Shown here one piece after another: positions 63,517 through 64,000 of a DNA stretch of 64,000 nucleotides; position 1 is the first letter of the stretch; every line of letters begins with the position of its first letter. The stretch is from an uncultured Clostridia bacterium (GTDB lineage: Bacteria; Bacillota; Clostridia; Christensenellales; Pumilibacteraceae). The notes under the pieces are model-generated. The model searched no databases. It had not been told where the DNA came from and worked only from the letters and a program-made list of their open reading frames with translations. A program made the translations under genes and the position numbers. Location of the stretch: contig CAKQPR010000006.1 in the NCBI GenBank assembly GCA_934270565.1, positions 1-64,000 of the forward strand, written 5' to 3'.

Positions 63517-64000
63517 ATGGCGACGGACAAGAAAAAAGCGGCTTCGGCGGCAAAAAACGGAACGAACGACTGCATCGGCGTTTTCGACAGCGGTGTGGGC
63601 GGGCTGGCGATACTCGGCGCGCTCAAGCGCGAACTCCCGACCGAAAATTTCGTCTACGTTTTCGATCGGTCTCACTCCCCTTACGGCAATCGTTCGGCTA
63701 AGTACGTTGCGGCGCGGGCGCGCAAAATCACCGAACTTTTATGCGAAAAGGGCGCGAAAGCGGTGGTTGTGGCGTGCAACACCGCCACGAGCGTTGGCAT
63801 AAACGCTTTGCGCGAGCGGTTTCGGATACCCGTGGTCGGGGTCGAACCGCCCGTAAAACCCGCCGTAACCGCGTATCCGAAAGGTAAAATCGCCGTTCTC
63901 GTAACGCCGCGGACGGCGCGCGAACACAGATTTATCGCGCTTACCGAACGGTACCGCGCGGACGGGCTCGTAGTGATCCCGTGCCCTCGGCTCGCAACGG
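63517..64000 (+). CDS. murI: Glutamate racemase, N-terminal part
   Basis: Translated directly from the ATG at 63517; it runs off the right edge after about 161 residues. After a ~17-residue Lys/Ala-rich lead, FDSGVGGLAIL, SPYGNRS and ACNTATS (catalytic cysteine) identify glutamate racemase, which makes D-glutamate for peptidoglycan. The second catalytic cysteine lies beyond the window. Confidence 0.92.
   Translation, partial: MATDKKKAASAAKNGTNDCIGVFDSGVGGLAILGALKRELPTENFVYVFDRSHSPYGNRSAKYVAARARKITELLCEKGAKAVVVACNTATSVGINALRERFRIPVVGVEPPVKPAVTAYPKGKIAVLVTPRTAREHRFIALTERYRADGLVVIPCPRLAT

Overview
The window looks like a chromosomal segment of a Gram-positive gut-type Clostridia bacterium (Bacillota). 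Evidence is the rpmH-rnpA-yidD-yidC-jag order, an rpsL-rpsG-fusA-tuf operon, a two-permease sugar ABC importer with no ATPase gene beside it, many AraC regulators with purine-rich Shine-Dalgarno sites, and sialidase/GH43 glycan genes. I cannot name a species. dnaA, DnaA boxes and rRNA were not seen.

Layout. 0.2-4 kb: a sialidase-like/AraC/sialidase-like fusion and an AraC regulator. 4.6-5.8 kb: a CapA-family protein. 6.4-10.4 kb: a glycyl-radical enzyme, its activase and a divergent AraC regulator. 10.5-11.2 kb: a small membrane protein. 12.3-18 kb: gyrB-gyrA plus a solitary DNA methyltransferase. 19.7-24.5 kb: a DUF2726 protein, then jag, yidC, yidD, rnpA and rpmH on the minus strand. 24.7-27.7 kb: a TtcA-like tRNA thiolase, PlsC and a diacylglycerol kinase. 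28-31 kb: an AT-rich restriction-endonuclease-like gene, two small conserved-looking genes and a phage-repressor-like XRE switch. 31.6-36.1 kb: tuf, fusA, rpsG, rpsL. 37-51.5 kb: one carbohydrate-uptake operon (nucleoside hydrolase, two permeases, binding protein, GH43 lipoprotein, 2071-residue repeat lipoprotein) with a divergent AraC regulator. 52.6-58.2 kb: a DUF4011-helicase-nuclease protein resembling single-gene phage defence. 59.2-62.7 kb: galM, an A-type flavoprotein and a hypothetical gene. 62.8-64 kb: initiator tRNA preceded by three broken tRNA-like units, then the start of murI.

Roughly 10 kb is intergenic DNA packed with interspersed palindromic repeats. At least five families recur. 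Several show compensatory base changes between copies, so folding of RNA or single-stranded DNA seems to be under selection. Most notable is a ~120 nt structured element that follows the stop codon of each ABC permease gene; its G-U pairs favour the plus strand, which is antisense to the operon. An ~87 bp three-hairpin element is found six times, three times nested inside another repeat.

The genes suggest an organism that imports and trims host or plant glycans under AraC-type control. The sialidase-AraC-sialidase fusion may be a cytoplasmic glycan-sensing regulator.
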